Positions 35,655-44,795 are shown, counted from the stretch's first letter. The stretch: DNA of 64,000 bases from an uncultured Collinsella sp. (GCA_947002045.1 CAMQJB010000006.1:1-64000); one strand, 5' to 3'. Translations and numbers: made by a program. The notes: generated from the letters alone by a model not told the origin.

Positions 35655-37415
35655 ATGGAATCGATCGTTAAGTTCTTGGAGAAAGGTCAGCCGTACTTCG
35701 ACAAGGTCTCTAAGAACATCTACCTTCAGGCCATTAAAGACGGCTTTTTGGCAGCAATGCCCATCATCCTGTCTTCTTCTGTCTTCCTGCTTATTTCGAC
35801 CCTGCCGGGCGTTGTCGCCACGGTCGGCGGCTTTACGCTGCCCGACTGGTGGAACGTCGACGTCGTGAACTTCTGCAACAAGGTTTACAACTTCACGATG
35901 GGCGTCGTGGGCATCATGGTCGCCGGCACCACCGCAAGCGCGCTGACCGGCTCCAAGAACCGCCGCATGCCTGCCGGCAAGGCCATCAACGCCACGAGCA
36001 CCATGGTCGCCGCCATGTGCGCTATGCTCATCTTGGCCGTTACCCAGACGAGTGCCAAGATCGACGGCGCCGATGTCTCGGTGTTCTTTACCGACAACAT
36101 GGGCACCAAGGGCCTGCTGAGCTCCTTTGTCGCCGCATTTGCCACGGTCAACATCTATGCCTTCTGCATTAAGCGAGACATCACCATCAAGCTGCCCAAA
36201 GAAGTCCCCGGCGCCATCGCCCAGAACTTCCGCGACATCTTCGCCTTCAGCTTCTCCATCCTGTTTGTCGCCGTCATCGACGTTATCTGCCGCACCTGCT
36301 TGGCCGTCCCGTTTGCCAACGTCATCTCCACGCTGGTGAGCCCGCTGTTCGCCGCTGCCGATTCCTACGCCGGCCTCGCCCTCATCTGGTTCATGATCCC
36401 GCTGTTCTGGTTCATGGGCATCCACGGCCCCTCGGTCGTTAAGCCTGCCCTCAACGCCGCGCTGTTTGGCAACATCACCACCAACCTCGCCACGCTGCAG
36501 GCCGGCGGTCACCCCGCCCTCGCCCTGACCGAGAACTTCGGTAACTACATCGGCGAACTCGGCGGCACCGGCGCCACGTTCATTGTCCCGATCATCTTCC
36601 TGCTCTTTATGCGCTCCAAGCAGCTCAAGGCCGTCGGCAAAGCCTCTGTCGTACCCGTGATGTTCGCCGTCAACGAGCCGCTGCTGTTCGCCGCGCCCAT
36701 CATCCTCAACCCGTACTTCCTGATCCCGTTCCTGTTTGCCCCCGTGGCCAACGTCCTCATTGGTAAGTTCTTCATCGACTTTTTGGGCATGAACGGCTTT
36801 ATCTATGCCATGCCGTGGGCACTCCCCGGACCGATCGGCACCTTCATCGACACCAACTTCCAGCCGATCTCTCTGGTCCTGGTTGTCGTCCTGCTGGTCG
36901 TTGACTTCTTGATCTACTACCCGTTCTGCAAGGCCTACGACAACGTCCTGTGCAAGCAGGAGGCCGAGACCCTGGCCGAAGAAGAGGCCGAGGAGACCAA
37001 GACCGTCAAGACCGCTGACGCCCCCGCCGTTGAGGCTCCTGTTGTCGAGACCGCTTCTGCCACCGAGGCCTCCGCAGCTCCGTCCGCCCTTAAGGGCAAG
37101 GATCTGAGGGTTCTGGTTCTGTGCGCTGGCGCCGGCACCTCTGCACTGCTCGCCAACGCGCTTAAGGAAGGCGCCGACGAGCTGGGCATCGACATTACCG
37201 CCAACGCCGGTGCCTACGGCAGTCACTACGCCATCATGGACCAGTACAACGTCATCGTCCTGGCTCCGCAGGTTCGCACCTATTACAACGAGATGAAGGC
37301 CGACACCGACCGCTTGGGCATCACGCTGCTGTCGCCCAAGGGCAAACAGTACATCGACCTCACTAAGGATCCCAAGGGTGCCGTCGCCTGGATCGAGGAA
37401 AACCTCGAGGCATAA
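35655..37415 (+). CDS. PTS lactose-family EIICB, module 2
   Basis: The 586-residue fused transporter has an EIIC membrane domain (to ~430), an acidic and Ala/Val-rich linker (about 435-485) and EIIB with its Cys in VLVLCAGAGTSALLANAL near residue 496. FWFMGIHGPSVVKP and VNEPLLFAAP are conserved. The N-terminus (ESIVKFLEKGQPYFDKVSKN) is close to that of module 3. ATG 35655 follows AGAGGAG. It lies 176 bases after the GH1 gene and probably shares its operon and the single EIIA. Confidence 0.9.
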   Translation: MESIVKFLEKGQPYFDKVSKNIYLQAIKDGFLAAMPIILSSSVFLLISTLPGVVATVGGFTLPDWWNVDVVNFCNKVYNFTMGVVGIMVAGTTASALTGSKNRRMPAGKAINATSTMVAAMCAMLILAVTQTSAKIDGADVSVFFTDNMGTKGLLSSFVAAFATVNIYAFCIKRDITIKLPKEVPGAIAQNFRDIFAFSFSILFVAVIDVICRTCLAVPFANVISTLVSPLFAAADSYAGLALIWFMIPLFWFMGIHGPSVVKPALNAALFGNITTNLATLQAGGHPALALTENFGNYIGELGGTGATFIVPIIFLLFMRSKQLKAVGKASVVPVMFAVNEPLLFAAPIILNPYFLIPFLFAPVANVLIGKFFIDFLGMNGFIYAMPWALPGPIGTFIDTNFQPISLVLVVVLLVVDFLIYYPFCKAYDNVLCKQEAETLAEEEAEETKTVKTADAPAVEAPVVETASATEASAAPSALKGKDLRVLVLCAGAGTSALLANALKEGADELGIDITANAGAYGSHYAIMDQYNVIVLAPQVRTYYNEMKADTDRLGITLLSPKGKQYIDLTKDPKGAVAWIEENLEA

Positions 37416-37447
37416 GACGCTGACACCACCTGCCGCTCGCAGACAAT

Positions 37448-37486
37448 AAATGGCCCGTGCATCGATGTGTGATGCGCGGGCCATTT
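37448..37486 (+). terminator. Terminator of module 2
   Basis: AAATGGCCCGTGCATC (37448-37463) pairs with 37471-37486, one wobble, followed by TGTTT. Confidence 0.88.
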
Positions 37487-37508
37487 TGTTTAGACCGCAC
37501 CCGTCCTC

Positions 37509-37577
37509 CTGTTCATCTCAATCTGTAACATCTAGCCGAGTTTTCGGGTCCCACCTGTTACAGACTTAGACGAGCAG
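37509..37577. repeat. Single TCTCAATCTGTAAC-family hairpin repeat
   Basis: One unit with left arm TCTCAATCTGTAACATCTAG and loop CCGAGTTTTCGGGTC, directly after the module 2 terminator. Confidence 0.85.
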
Positions 37578-37588
37578 GCCGAGCACGT

Positions 37589-38599
37589 CTACGCCCGCAA
37601 ATCCCGCACGCTCGCGCGCTCGACCAACACACCCGAGACGAGCGTACGGCTTCTGGAGCTCGGGGCTTCCAGACCTGCGACGACCTCGTTAAGCGCACGG
37701 ATGCCCAGCTCGCGGTGGCGAAACTTCACCGACGTCAGAATCGAGTTGGGAATCGTCTTGTAGAGCTCATCGTCGAAGCCGATCACGGACACGTCGTCGG
37801 GCACACTGAGCCCTTTGTCACGTAGAGCCATCATCACGCCGTTTGCCATGCAGTCGTTAGCCGCGAGGACCGCCGTGCAATCGGGTTTATCGGCAAGCAC
37901 AAGGCCCGCAGCATAGCCACTATCCGCATTCCAATCGCCTTGCAGAGGCTCGGGCGGCTCAATGCCACGCGTCTCGAGTGCCGCACGCCAACCTTTCATA
38001 CGGCACTGGCTCGACAGCGACTCTTTCTTACCAGAGACGAAGTACACGTTCTTGTGCCCGCGATTCAAGAAGTACTCGCACGCCATACGAGCGCCGCCCT
38101 CTTGATCGTCACTGACGGTGGAGCAGGTAGGATGCTCCATCGGTGTGATAATCACCGTCTTGAGGTCTTTCGGCGCCTCAAAGCTATCAAAGTCATCGAC
38201 CATCTGACGCAGGTTGAAGATCATGCCATCAACAGGCAGCTGCGACATCCTACGCGCCGCATCGGCAAGAGTCATCTTCTCACCTCCGCACTTCTTAATC
38301 ATCGTGAGCGCAAAGCCTCGCTCTTCGGCGGCATCGGCAATACCGTCAATCATGTCCACGGCACCGCCCGACAAGTGGAACAGCACCACGCCGATGCACC
38401 CGTAACGACCCAACTTGAGTGAACGCGCGGCAAAGTTCGCCCGGAACCCAAGCGCCTCCATGGCCGCATGGACCCTATCGCGTGTCGACTCTCGCACGCT
38501 ATCGGGCTCGTTGATCACACGCGAAACCGTCTTGAGAGAAACACCCGCAGCAATCGCCACATCGTTCATTGAGACATTTTTCTTGTCCATCGTTGCCAC
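37589..38599 (-). CDS. LacI-family regulator of PTS-GH1 module 3
   Basis: The ~336-residue repressor has the helix-turn-helix MNDVAIAAGVSLKTVSRVINEPDSV and a sugar domain with VLAANDCMANGVMMAL and VSVIGFDDE. I take GTG 38599, five bases after GGAG, as the start; ATG 38590 is the alternative. It is divergent from the EIICB-GH1 pair at 38875-42150 and probably binds the perfect palindrome at 38753-38770. Confidence 0.88.
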   Translation of the reverse strand: MATMDKKNVSMNDVAIAAGVSLKTVSRVINEPDSVRESTRDRVHAAMEALGFRANFAARSLKLGRYGCIGVVLFHLSGGAVDMIDGIADAAEERGFALTMIKKCGGEKMTLADAARRMSQLPVDGMIFNLRQMVDDFDSFEAPKDLKTVIITPMEHPTCSTVSDDQEGGARMACEYFLNRGHKNVYFVSGKKESLSSQCRMKGWRAALETRGIEPPEPLQGDWNADSGYAAGLVLADKPDCTAVLAANDCMANGVMMALRDKGLSVPDDVSVIGFDDELYKTIPNSILTSVKFRHRELGIRALNEVVAGLEAPSSRSRTLVSGVLVERASVRDLRA

Positions 38600-38732
38600 T
38601 ACTTCTCCAGTCGGTCTTGCATCGCTTGTTTTTTGCGTTCTAGCATACACTACCTGCCTGACTGACAAATCAGCCGTTTATCGGACGATATCGACCGTTC
38701 ACCTGTAAATCCTTGTTGCTCTTCGAAAAATG

Positions 38733-38770
38733 TCTTACGTTGTCATTAACGAAATGACAACGTTGTCATT
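38733..38770. promoter_or_regulatory. Operators of PTS-GH1 module 3
   Basis: AATGACAACGTTGTCATT at 38753-38770 is a perfect 18-base palindrome centred on CG, as LacI proteins prefer. A second site, TTACGTTGTCATT, lies at 38736-38748. GACCGTTCACC at about 38693 matches the wider recurring motif. Confidence 0.8.
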
Positions 38771-38874
38771 TCGCAATGCCTTCCTTGAGCAGGAAGGTTT
38801 CCGGGCAGTCCTGACCATCCATCGACGACCAGTTCCATCCACATGCATCGCGCATCAAGTAGCAAAGGAGCTCT

Positions 38875-40653
38875 ATGGACGCCATCGTAAAGATGCTCGA
38901 GAAGCATCAACCGTTCTTCGAGAAGATCTCGAGGAACATCTACCTCCAGGCCATCAAAGACGGATTCCTTGGGTGCATGCCCATCGTCCTTACCTCTTCG
39001 ATCTTTCTGCTGATCGCCACCCTTCCCGGCGTAGTTGGCATCACGCTGCCCCAGCCGCTCATCGACTGGTGCAACAAGCTGTACAACTTCACCATGGGCG
39101 TCATGGGCATCATGGTTGCCGGCACCACCGCCAAGAACTTCACGGCTTCCATGAACCGTCGCATGCCCGCCGGCAAGGTGCTCAACGACGGCTCCACCAT
39201 GGTTGCCGCCCAGTGCAGCATGCTGCTGCTCGCTGTTACGCAGTTCACCACCAAGTTCAACGGCTCCGAGCTTTCTGTCTTCGATTGCACCAGCATGGGT
39301 ACGCGCGGTCTGTTCTCGGCCTATATCGCCGCGTTCATTACCGTGTGGGTCTATAAGTTCTGCGTCTCGCGCGATCTGACCATTAAGCTGCCCAAGGAGG
39401 TTCCGGGCGCCATCGCTCAGAACTTCCGCGACATCATCCCCTTTGGCGGCGCTGTCATCATCTGCGGCATCATCGATGTTGTCGTGCGCAACCTCATGGG
39501 CGTTCCGTTCTCCGAGCTGCTCATCAAGCTGCTCTCCCCGCTCTTCACTGCGGCAGAAACCTATCCTGGCCTTATCCTTATCCAGGCAGCCACCGCGTTC
39601 TTCTGGTTCATCGGTGTCCATGGTCCTTCGATTGTCCAGCCGGGCATCGACCCCATCCGTCTTGCCAACCAGGCCGAGAACCTGCAGGTTCTGCTGGCCG
39701 GCGGCCACCCCGCCCACTCCCTCACCTTTAACATGTCGCTCGTGGGTGAGTTCGGCGGCACCGGCGCCACGTTCATCGTGCCGCTTCTGCTGATTCTCTT
39801 TATGAAGTCCAAGCAGCTCAAAGCCGTCGGTAAGGCCTCGATCGTTCCTGTTGCCTTCGCCGTCAACGAGCCGCTGCTCTTTGGCGCGCCGATGATCCTT
39901 AACCCCTACATGCTCATCCCCTTTGTTGCCGCTGGCTGCGTCAACGTAAGCGTTGCCAAGTTCTTTATCGACAATGTGGGCATGAACGGCTTCTCCTTCG
40001 TGGTGCCTTGGGCTACCCCTGCCCCCATCGGTATCTTCATCACCACGAACTTCCAGCTTATCGCCCTGGTGTTTGTCGCAATCATCATCTTGCTGGACGC
40101 CATCATTTACCTGCCGTTCTTGAAGGCATACGATAAGCTGCTCTGCGACCAGGAGGCCGAGCGCGCCGCCGAGCTGGGTCTCGAGTCCGATGGTGCTGCC
40201 ACCATCGCCGCCAGCACCTCTGCGCCCGCCATCGAGCAGACCGCCGCTGCCGTCGAGCCGACCGCCGCTGCCGCCGACAGCAAGCCTGTCGCCGATCAGC
40301 CCGAGCCCGCCTCCGACGCATCCGCTAAGAAGGATGTCGACGGTCTGAAGGTCCTCGTCCTGTGCGCCGGCGCCGGCACCTCTGCCATGCTTGCCAACGC
40401 CATCAAGGAAGGTGCTGCGCAGACCGGAGAGAACATCGCTTCCTCCGCAGGCGCTTATGGTCAGCACACTGCCATCATGGATCAGTACGACGTCATCGTG
40501 CTCGCCCCGCAGGTTCGTAGCTACTACAACGACATGAAGGCCGACACCGATCGTCTGGGCATTAAGCTGCTCGCCCCGCGCGGTAAGGAATATATCGACC
40601 TTACTCGTGACCCCGCTGGCGCCATCAAGTGGCTCCGCGAGAACCTCGACTAG
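38875..40653 (+). CDS. PTS lactose-family EIICB, module 3
   Basis: The 592-residue fused transporter has EIIC (to ~430), a Thr/Ala/Pro-rich linker (about 440-490) and EIIB with its Cys in VLVLCAGAGTSAMLANAI near residue 501. FWFIGVHGPSIVQPGIDP and VNEPLLFGAP mark the sugar site. ATG 38875 follows AAAGGAG. It is followed after 75 bases by the GH1 gene and probably depends on the EIIA at 27207. Confidence 0.9.
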   Translation: MDAIVKMLEKHQPFFEKISRNIYLQAIKDGFLGCMPIVLTSSIFLLIATLPGVVGITLPQPLIDWCNKLYNFTMGVMGIMVAGTTAKNFTASMNRRMPAGKVLNDGSTMVAAQCSMLLLAVTQFTTKFNGSELSVFDCTSMGTRGLFSAYIAAFITVWVYKFCVSRDLTIKLPKEVPGAIAQNFRDIIPFGGAVIICGIIDVVVRNLMGVPFSELLIKLLSPLFTAAETYPGLILIQAATAFFWFIGVHGPSIVQPGIDPIRLANQAENLQVLLAGGHPAHSLTFNMSLVGEFGGTGATFIVPLLLILFMKSKQLKAVGKASIVPVAFAVNEPLLFGAPMILNPYMLIPFVAAGCVNVSVAKFFIDNVGMNGFSFVVPWATPAPIGIFITTNFQLIALVFVAIIILLDAIIYLPFLKAYDKLLCDQEAERAAELGLESDGAATIAASTSAPAIEQTAAAVEPTAAAADSKPVADQPEPASDASAKKDVDGLKVLVLCAGAGTSAMLANAIKEGAAQTGENIASSAGAYGQHTAIMDQYDVIVLAPQVRSYYNDMKADTDRLGIKLLAPRGKEYIDLTRDPAGAIKWLRENLD

Positions 40654-40668
40654 GTTCCTCCCTCTGTT

Positions 40669-40695
40669 GGTGCCCGAATCCCCAGTTCGGGCACC
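40669..40695 (+). other. Hairpin between EIICB and GH1 genes, module 3
   Basis: GGTGCCCGAA (40669-40678) pairs with TTCGGGCACC (40686-40695), with no T tract after it. Confidence 0.7.
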
Positions 40696-40728
40696 CTCCC
40701 TATTCGTATCCCACAGAAAGGATGACTC

Positions 40729-42150
40729 ATGACCAACCCCATGCAGTTCCCCGACGGCTTTGTGTTTGGCGGCGCCACCGCTGCTTACCAGGTTGAGGGC
40801 GAGACCCGTACGCACGGCAAGGGCAAAGTGCCCTGGGACGATTTCCTGGCAGCCCAGGGTCGCTTCTCCCCCGATCCCGCAAGCGATTTCTACAACAAGT
40901 ACCCGGTCGATATCGACCTGTGCCAGCGCTTCGGCATCAACGGTATTCGCGTCTCCATCGCTTGGAGCCGTATCTTCCCCAGTGGCACTGGCGAGATTAA
41001 CCCCGAGGGCGTCGCCTTCTATCACGAGCTCTTTGCCACCTGCAATAAGGCCGGCGTTATCCCCTATGTCACGCTCGATCACTTCGATACGCCCGAGGCC
41101 TTTTACCAGAACGGCGGCGAGGGTTTCCTGACGCGCACGACGATCGACGCCTTTGTCGAGTACGCCAAGTTCTGCTTTGCCGAGTTCACCGAGGTCAAGC
41201 ACTGGTTTACCTTTAACGAGATTCCCGCGACCGCCGAGGGCAGCTTTATCGTCGGCAACTGGCCGCACGGCGAGAAGTATCGCCTGGACAAGGCCTTCCA
41301 GCTCATGCACAACATGATGGTGGCCCACGCCAAGGCTGTCGTCGCCTTCCATGAGGGCGGCTTTGAGGGCGAGATCGGCATTGTCCAGAACCTGGAGCCC
41401 AAGTATCCCCTCGACCCCAATGACGCCGCCGACTGCGAGGCCGCCCGCATGGCCGACGTCATCAACAACCGCTGGGTGCTCGACGCCACCTTCCGCGGCC
41501 ACTATGCAGCCGACACCATGGAAGCCGCAACCAAGCTGGCCCATATCGCCGGCGGCGAGCTCGACGTCCGCGACGAGGACATCGCCGCGCTGACCGCCGC
41601 GCTCCCCTACAACGATTGCCTGGGCGTCAACACCTACAAGTGCCAGTTCCTGCGTGCCGCCGAGGGCGAAAACGACATCCACCACAATGGCACCGGCGAC
41701 AAGGGCTCCTCGCGCTGGTTCCTCAAGGGCGTGGGCGAGTCATGCGTGCGCGAAGGCGTACCCACCACCGATTGGGACTGGATTATCTATCCCGAGGGCC
41801 TCTACGACCTGCTGCTCCGCATTAAGAACGATTACCCCAACTACAAGAAGATCTACATCACCGAGAACGGCATGGGCTATAAGGACGACTTCGAGGACGG
41901 CTTTATCGACGACGCCCCTCGCATCGACTACATGCGTCAGCATCTCGCATGGATCCTCAAGGCAATCGACGGCGGCGTAAACGTCGACGGTTACTTTGTG
42001 TGGTCGCTGCAGGACCAGTTCTCCTGGACCAACGGCTACAACAAGCGTTATGGCCTGTTCTACATCGACTTTGAGACCCAGAAGCGCTATCCCAAGGCGA
42101 GCGCGTACTGGTACAAGAACGTCGCGGAGACCGGCCTGCTCATGGCCTAG
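40729..42150 (+). CDS. 6-phospho-beta-galactosidase (GH1), module 3
   Basis: The 473-residue enzyme is very similar to the module 1 GH1 and to LacG (~468 residues). The acid/base Glu is in WFTFNEIP (near 163) and the nucleophile in YITENG (near 380). VTLDHFDTPEAF replaces the usual VTLHHFDTP, and a small insertion (NGGEGF) sits nearby. ATG 40729 follows AAAGGATG. Activity on lactose-6-P or a related phospho-beta-galactoside is likely. Confidence 0.88.
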   Translation: MTNPMQFPDGFVFGGATAAYQVEGETRTHGKGKVPWDDFLAAQGRFSPDPASDFYNKYPVDIDLCQRFGINGIRVSIAWSRIFPSGTGEINPEGVAFYHELFATCNKAGVIPYVTLDHFDTPEAFYQNGGEGFLTRTTIDAFVEYAKFCFAEFTEVKHWFTFNEIPATAEGSFIVGNWPHGEKYRLDKAFQLMHNMMVAHAKAVVAFHEGGFEGEIGIVQNLEPKYPLDPNDAADCEAARMADVINNRWVLDATFRGHYAADTMEAATKLAHIAGGELDVRDEDIAALTAALPYNDCLGVNTYKCQFLRAAEGENDIHHNGTGDKGSSRWFLKGVGESCVREGVPTTDWDWIIYPEGLYDLLLRIKNDYPNYKKIYITENGMGYKDDFEDGFIDDAPRIDYMRQHLAWILKAIDGGVNVDGYFVWSLQDQFSWTNGYNKRYGLFYIDFETQKRYPKASAYWYKNVAETGLLMA

Positions 42151-42172
42151 TTTCCGCCGCATACCCCCTGTC

Positions 42173-42216
42173 GGCCGCATGCGAATCCCTCCACGGGTTC
42201 GCATGCGGCCTTTTTT
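42173..42216 (+). terminator. Terminator of module 3
   Basis: GGCCGCATGCGAA (42173-42185) pairs perfectly with 42198-42210, followed by TTTTTT. Confidence 0.93.
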
Positions 42217-42240
42217 GTTTTGGCTCGACCCGAGCAGGCC

Positions 42241-42548
42241 GTTTGTCTCGATTTGTAACATCTAGCAGGGATTTTCAGCCCTAGCTGTTACAGATTGAGA
42301 TGAACGGGGGCACCCGGTTCGAAATATCTAGATCTGTAACATCTGACTCGCTTTTAGCCGTCTAACTGTTACAGATCGAGACAAAGATGATGGCTGGGTA
42401 GACAAAATCTCAATCTGTAACACCTAGTCGAGTTTTTGGATCCTAGTTGTTACAGATTGAGACAAATACACAGGACAATCCTCTCAATCTCAATCTGTAA
42501 CATCTGGTTGGCGATTCCACCCCTACCTGTTACAGGTTGAAACAATTT
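42241..42548. repeat. Four-unit hairpin repeat array, ~80-base period
   Basis: Units start at about 42241, 42322, 42401 and 42483. Each is a ~65-base palindrome with left arm like TCTCAATCTGTAACATCTAG and right arm like CTAGCTGTTACAGATTGAGA, around a loop with a T run. Spacers of 15-16 bases (42306-42321, 42385-42400, 42468-42482) are unrelated. Several arm differences are matched or wobble-compatible on the other side. Confidence 0.9.
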
Positions 42549-42663
42549 GATAGTGGAGTCCTCATTTACGCGTCATATCGCGTAGCGCTCACGCGTTGAT
42601 TCCCCACAATGACAGGAGGTAAAAGTCCTCCCGCATCGCCTGTTGGCAATCCCATAGCGTTAG
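42549..42663. other. Gap after the repeat array
   Basis: I see no gene or clear site here, apart from a small GGAGG/CCTCC hairpin near 42616-42632. Confidence 0.4.
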
Positions 42664-43428
42664 CTAGCAGATGACCTGCGTGTGTTCCTCGATGGCGGCA
42701 CGATTCTCGGCGGCGATACCCGGTTCGCACACCACGGCATCCAGGCTGTCCAAGCGACAGAAGGTGTAGAAGTCGCGCTTGCCAATCTTGCTGGAGTCGG
42801 CGATCAGATAGCGCGAGTCTGCCTTGCTAAAGGCGAGCTGCTGGATACGGCCCTCGTCCATGTTGGACGTAGATACGTCGCCATCCAGAATGCCGTTGGC
42901 GCCGATAAACGCAGCGTCGATACCCAGTGCACGCAGGGTATCCTCGGCCGTTGGTCCCACAAAAGCGGCGGTGCGGCGACGGTACATACCACCCACGAGG
43001 CACAGGTCGCAGTCCTCGCGCGCCTCGAGCAGGTTAAACACCGAAAGCGAATTGGTCACAATGCGCAGGCGAAATGCCGGCAGCATCGAGGCCATCTGTT
43101 CCACCGTAGTGCCCGTACCCAAAAAGATGGTCGAGCCTTCCTCGATAAGCTCCACAGCGCGGCGCGCGATTTGCATCTTTTCCTCGGCATGCTTAGTGCG
43201 CTTTTCGCTGTGCGAATACTCATGGCGCAACATAGCGTGGGGACGTCCCTGTGCACTACGGGCGCCGCCGTGCACGCGCTCGATCTCGCCCAGGCTCGCA
43301 AGTTCCTCAAGGTCGCGGCGAATCGTCATATCCGAAACGCCCAGCGCATCCGAAATCTCCTTGACCGAGACCGTGCCCTGCTCTTCGAGCAGCTGACGAA
43401 CCTTATCCTGTCGCTCTGCCTTAATCAC
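42664..43428 (-). CDS. lacR: DeoR-family regulator, probable LacR
   Basis: The 254-residue protein has a DeoR helix-turn-helix (DKVRQLLEEQGTVSVKEISDALGVSDMTIRRDLEELA) followed by VHGGARS and a sugar-phosphate sensor with FLGTGTTVEQMA. Lactococcal LacR responds to tagatose-6-P. A TTCAAAC...GAACAA site upstream (43461-43482) resembles those before lacA and the EIIA(Lac) gene, which supports a role in the tagatose pathway and self-control. It could instead serve galM, which it faces divergently. Confidence 0.82.
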   Translation of the reverse strand: MIKAERQDKVRQLLEEQGTVSVKEISDALGVSDMTIRRDLEELASLGEIERVHGGARSAQGRPHAMLRHEYSHSEKRTKHAEEKMQIARRAVELIEEGSTIFLGTGTTVEQMASMLPAFRLRIVTNSLSVFNLLEAREDCDLCLVGGMYRRRTAAFVGPTAEDTLRALGIDAAFIGANGILDGDVSTSNMDEGRIQQLAFSKADSRYLIADSSKIGKRDFYTFCRLDSLDAVVCEPGIAAENRAAIEEHTQVIC

Positions 43429-43460
43429 GATGAATCCTCGCCGTTCTTTGCGCGCATATC

Positions 43461-43482
43461 ATTCAAACAGTAATGAACAAAT
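43461..43482. promoter_or_regulatory. Candidate LacR operator before lacR/galM
   Basis: ATTCAAACAGTAATGAACAA at 43461-43480 resembles the sites at 27630-27646 and 25752-25771. Confidence 0.55.
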
Positions 43483-43634
43483 TGTATCAGACTCGTGCGC
43501 GTCAAAAATCAACGCCCGCACAGCTCCAATCATCACTTTTTTGAGAAAAATACCCCCTGCTTTAGTGGGGTGTAGTGATAATCTCGCCTGTTCGCGCTAC
43601 AGTTTGTCCGAAATACCTCGATGTTAGGAACCAA

Positions 43635-44687
43635 ATGATCACTTCCGAGCTTTTCGGCACCGCGCCGTGCGGTACCTCCGTTCATCGTTACACCCTCAAC
43701 GGGCCCGAGATCTGCGTTCGCATTATGGACTATGGCGCCACCGTGCTGGGTATCGATGTGCCCGATATTCCCGGCAACGTGCGCGATGTTGTGCTGGGCT
43801 TCGATAAGCTCGAGGATTACTTTGACAACCCCGCCTGCTTTGGCGCGACCATCGGCCCCGTGGCAAACCGCACCGCGGGCGCCACGATCACCATCGACGG
43901 CACGGACTGGCATATGCCCGCCAACGAGGGCGCCAACAACCTACACAGCGATCTTGAGCACGGCCTGCATAAACGCGTGTGGGATGTTGAGCTCGACGAG
44001 GTCCATAACGCCGTGCGCATGACCACCTCGCTTGAGGATGGTGAGCTGGGCCTGCCCGGCAACCGCACCTTTACGGCCGTGTTTACCGTTACACGCACCG
44101 GTGTCTTCCGCATCGAGTATGGTTGCGAGAGCGACCGTGCCACTTACGTGTCCATGACCAACCACACGTACTTTAACCTTGCCGGCCATAACGCCGGCAT
44201 GGACTGCGAACATTTCTTTGTCGCCAACGCCGCCCACTACCTGCCCATTGATGACCAGAACATTCCCACCGGCGAAATCGCTCCGGTCGAGGGAACACCG
44301 TTTGACTTTCGCGAGCTGCGCCCCGTCGCACCCGGCATGGAGGCCGACGACCCGCAGATCAAGCAGGCCCGTGGCTATGATCACTGCCTGTGCATCGATG
44401 GCTATCAGTACGGCCGCGGCCTGCGCCGTGCGATGCACGTCGAGGAGATGTGGACCGGTCGTGAGCTGGACTACTGCACCACCGCCCCGGGCGTGCAGCT
44501 CTACACCGGCAACTGGCTGGGCGACGAGCACGCCAAGGACGATGCCAACTATGGCTGGGGTGCCGGCTTTGCCCTCGAGGCAGAAATGTACCCCGACACG
44601 CCGCATCAGCCGCTGTTCCCGCAGGGCATCGTGGGCCCGGGTCACCCCTACAGCAATGTGATCGAGTACCACTTTAAGAGGCACTAA
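43635..44687 (+). CDS. galM: Aldose 1-epimerase (galactose mutarotase)
   Basis: The 350-residue beta-sandwich enzyme interconverts alpha- and beta-galactose before GalK. The motifs are canonical: FGATIGPVANRTAG, GANNLHSD, NHTYFNLAGH with the catalytic His, DDQNIPTGEI, YDHCLCID and GFALEAEMYPD with the catalytic Glu. I place the start at ATG 43635 after AGGAA, not at the longer frame from 43575. Unlike the two LacX-type proteins it is a true GalM. A terminator follows. Confidence 0.93.
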   Translation: MITSELFGTAPCGTSVHRYTLNGPEICVRIMDYGATVLGIDVPDIPGNVRDVVLGFDKLEDYFDNPACFGATIGPVANRTAGATITIDGTDWHMPANEGANNLHSDLEHGLHKRVWDVELDEVHNAVRMTTSLEDGELGLPGNRTFTAVFTVTRTGVFRIEYGCESDRATYVSMTNHTYFNLAGHNAGMDCEHFFVANAAHYLPIDDQNIPTGEIAPVEGTPFDFRELRPVAPGMEADDPQIKQARGYDHCLCIDGYQYGRGLRRAMHVEEMWTGRELDYCTTAPGVQLYTGNWLGDEHAKDDANYGWGAGFALEAEMYPDTPHQPLFPQGIVGPGHPYSNVIEYHFKRH

Positions 44688-44711
44688 ACCCATAACACAA
44701 CATATCGCACA

Positions 44712-44746
44712 GCAGCGCCCGCCGGCACACCGCCGACGGGCGCTGC
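44712..44746 (+). terminator. galM terminator
   Basis: GCAGCGCCCG (44712-44721) pairs with CGGGCGCTGC (44737-44746); the T tract is weak (TTCATG). Confidence 0.7.
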
Positions 44747-44795
44747 TTCATGCCTAAATCCTTCTTTTCGATGCCATCGAATTGGTGACATAAAA

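Noticed and set aside
42241..42548. CRISPR array
   Set aside because: The repeats are ~65-base diverged palindromes with 15-16-base gaps and no cas genes; CRISPR repeats are shorter and nearly identical.
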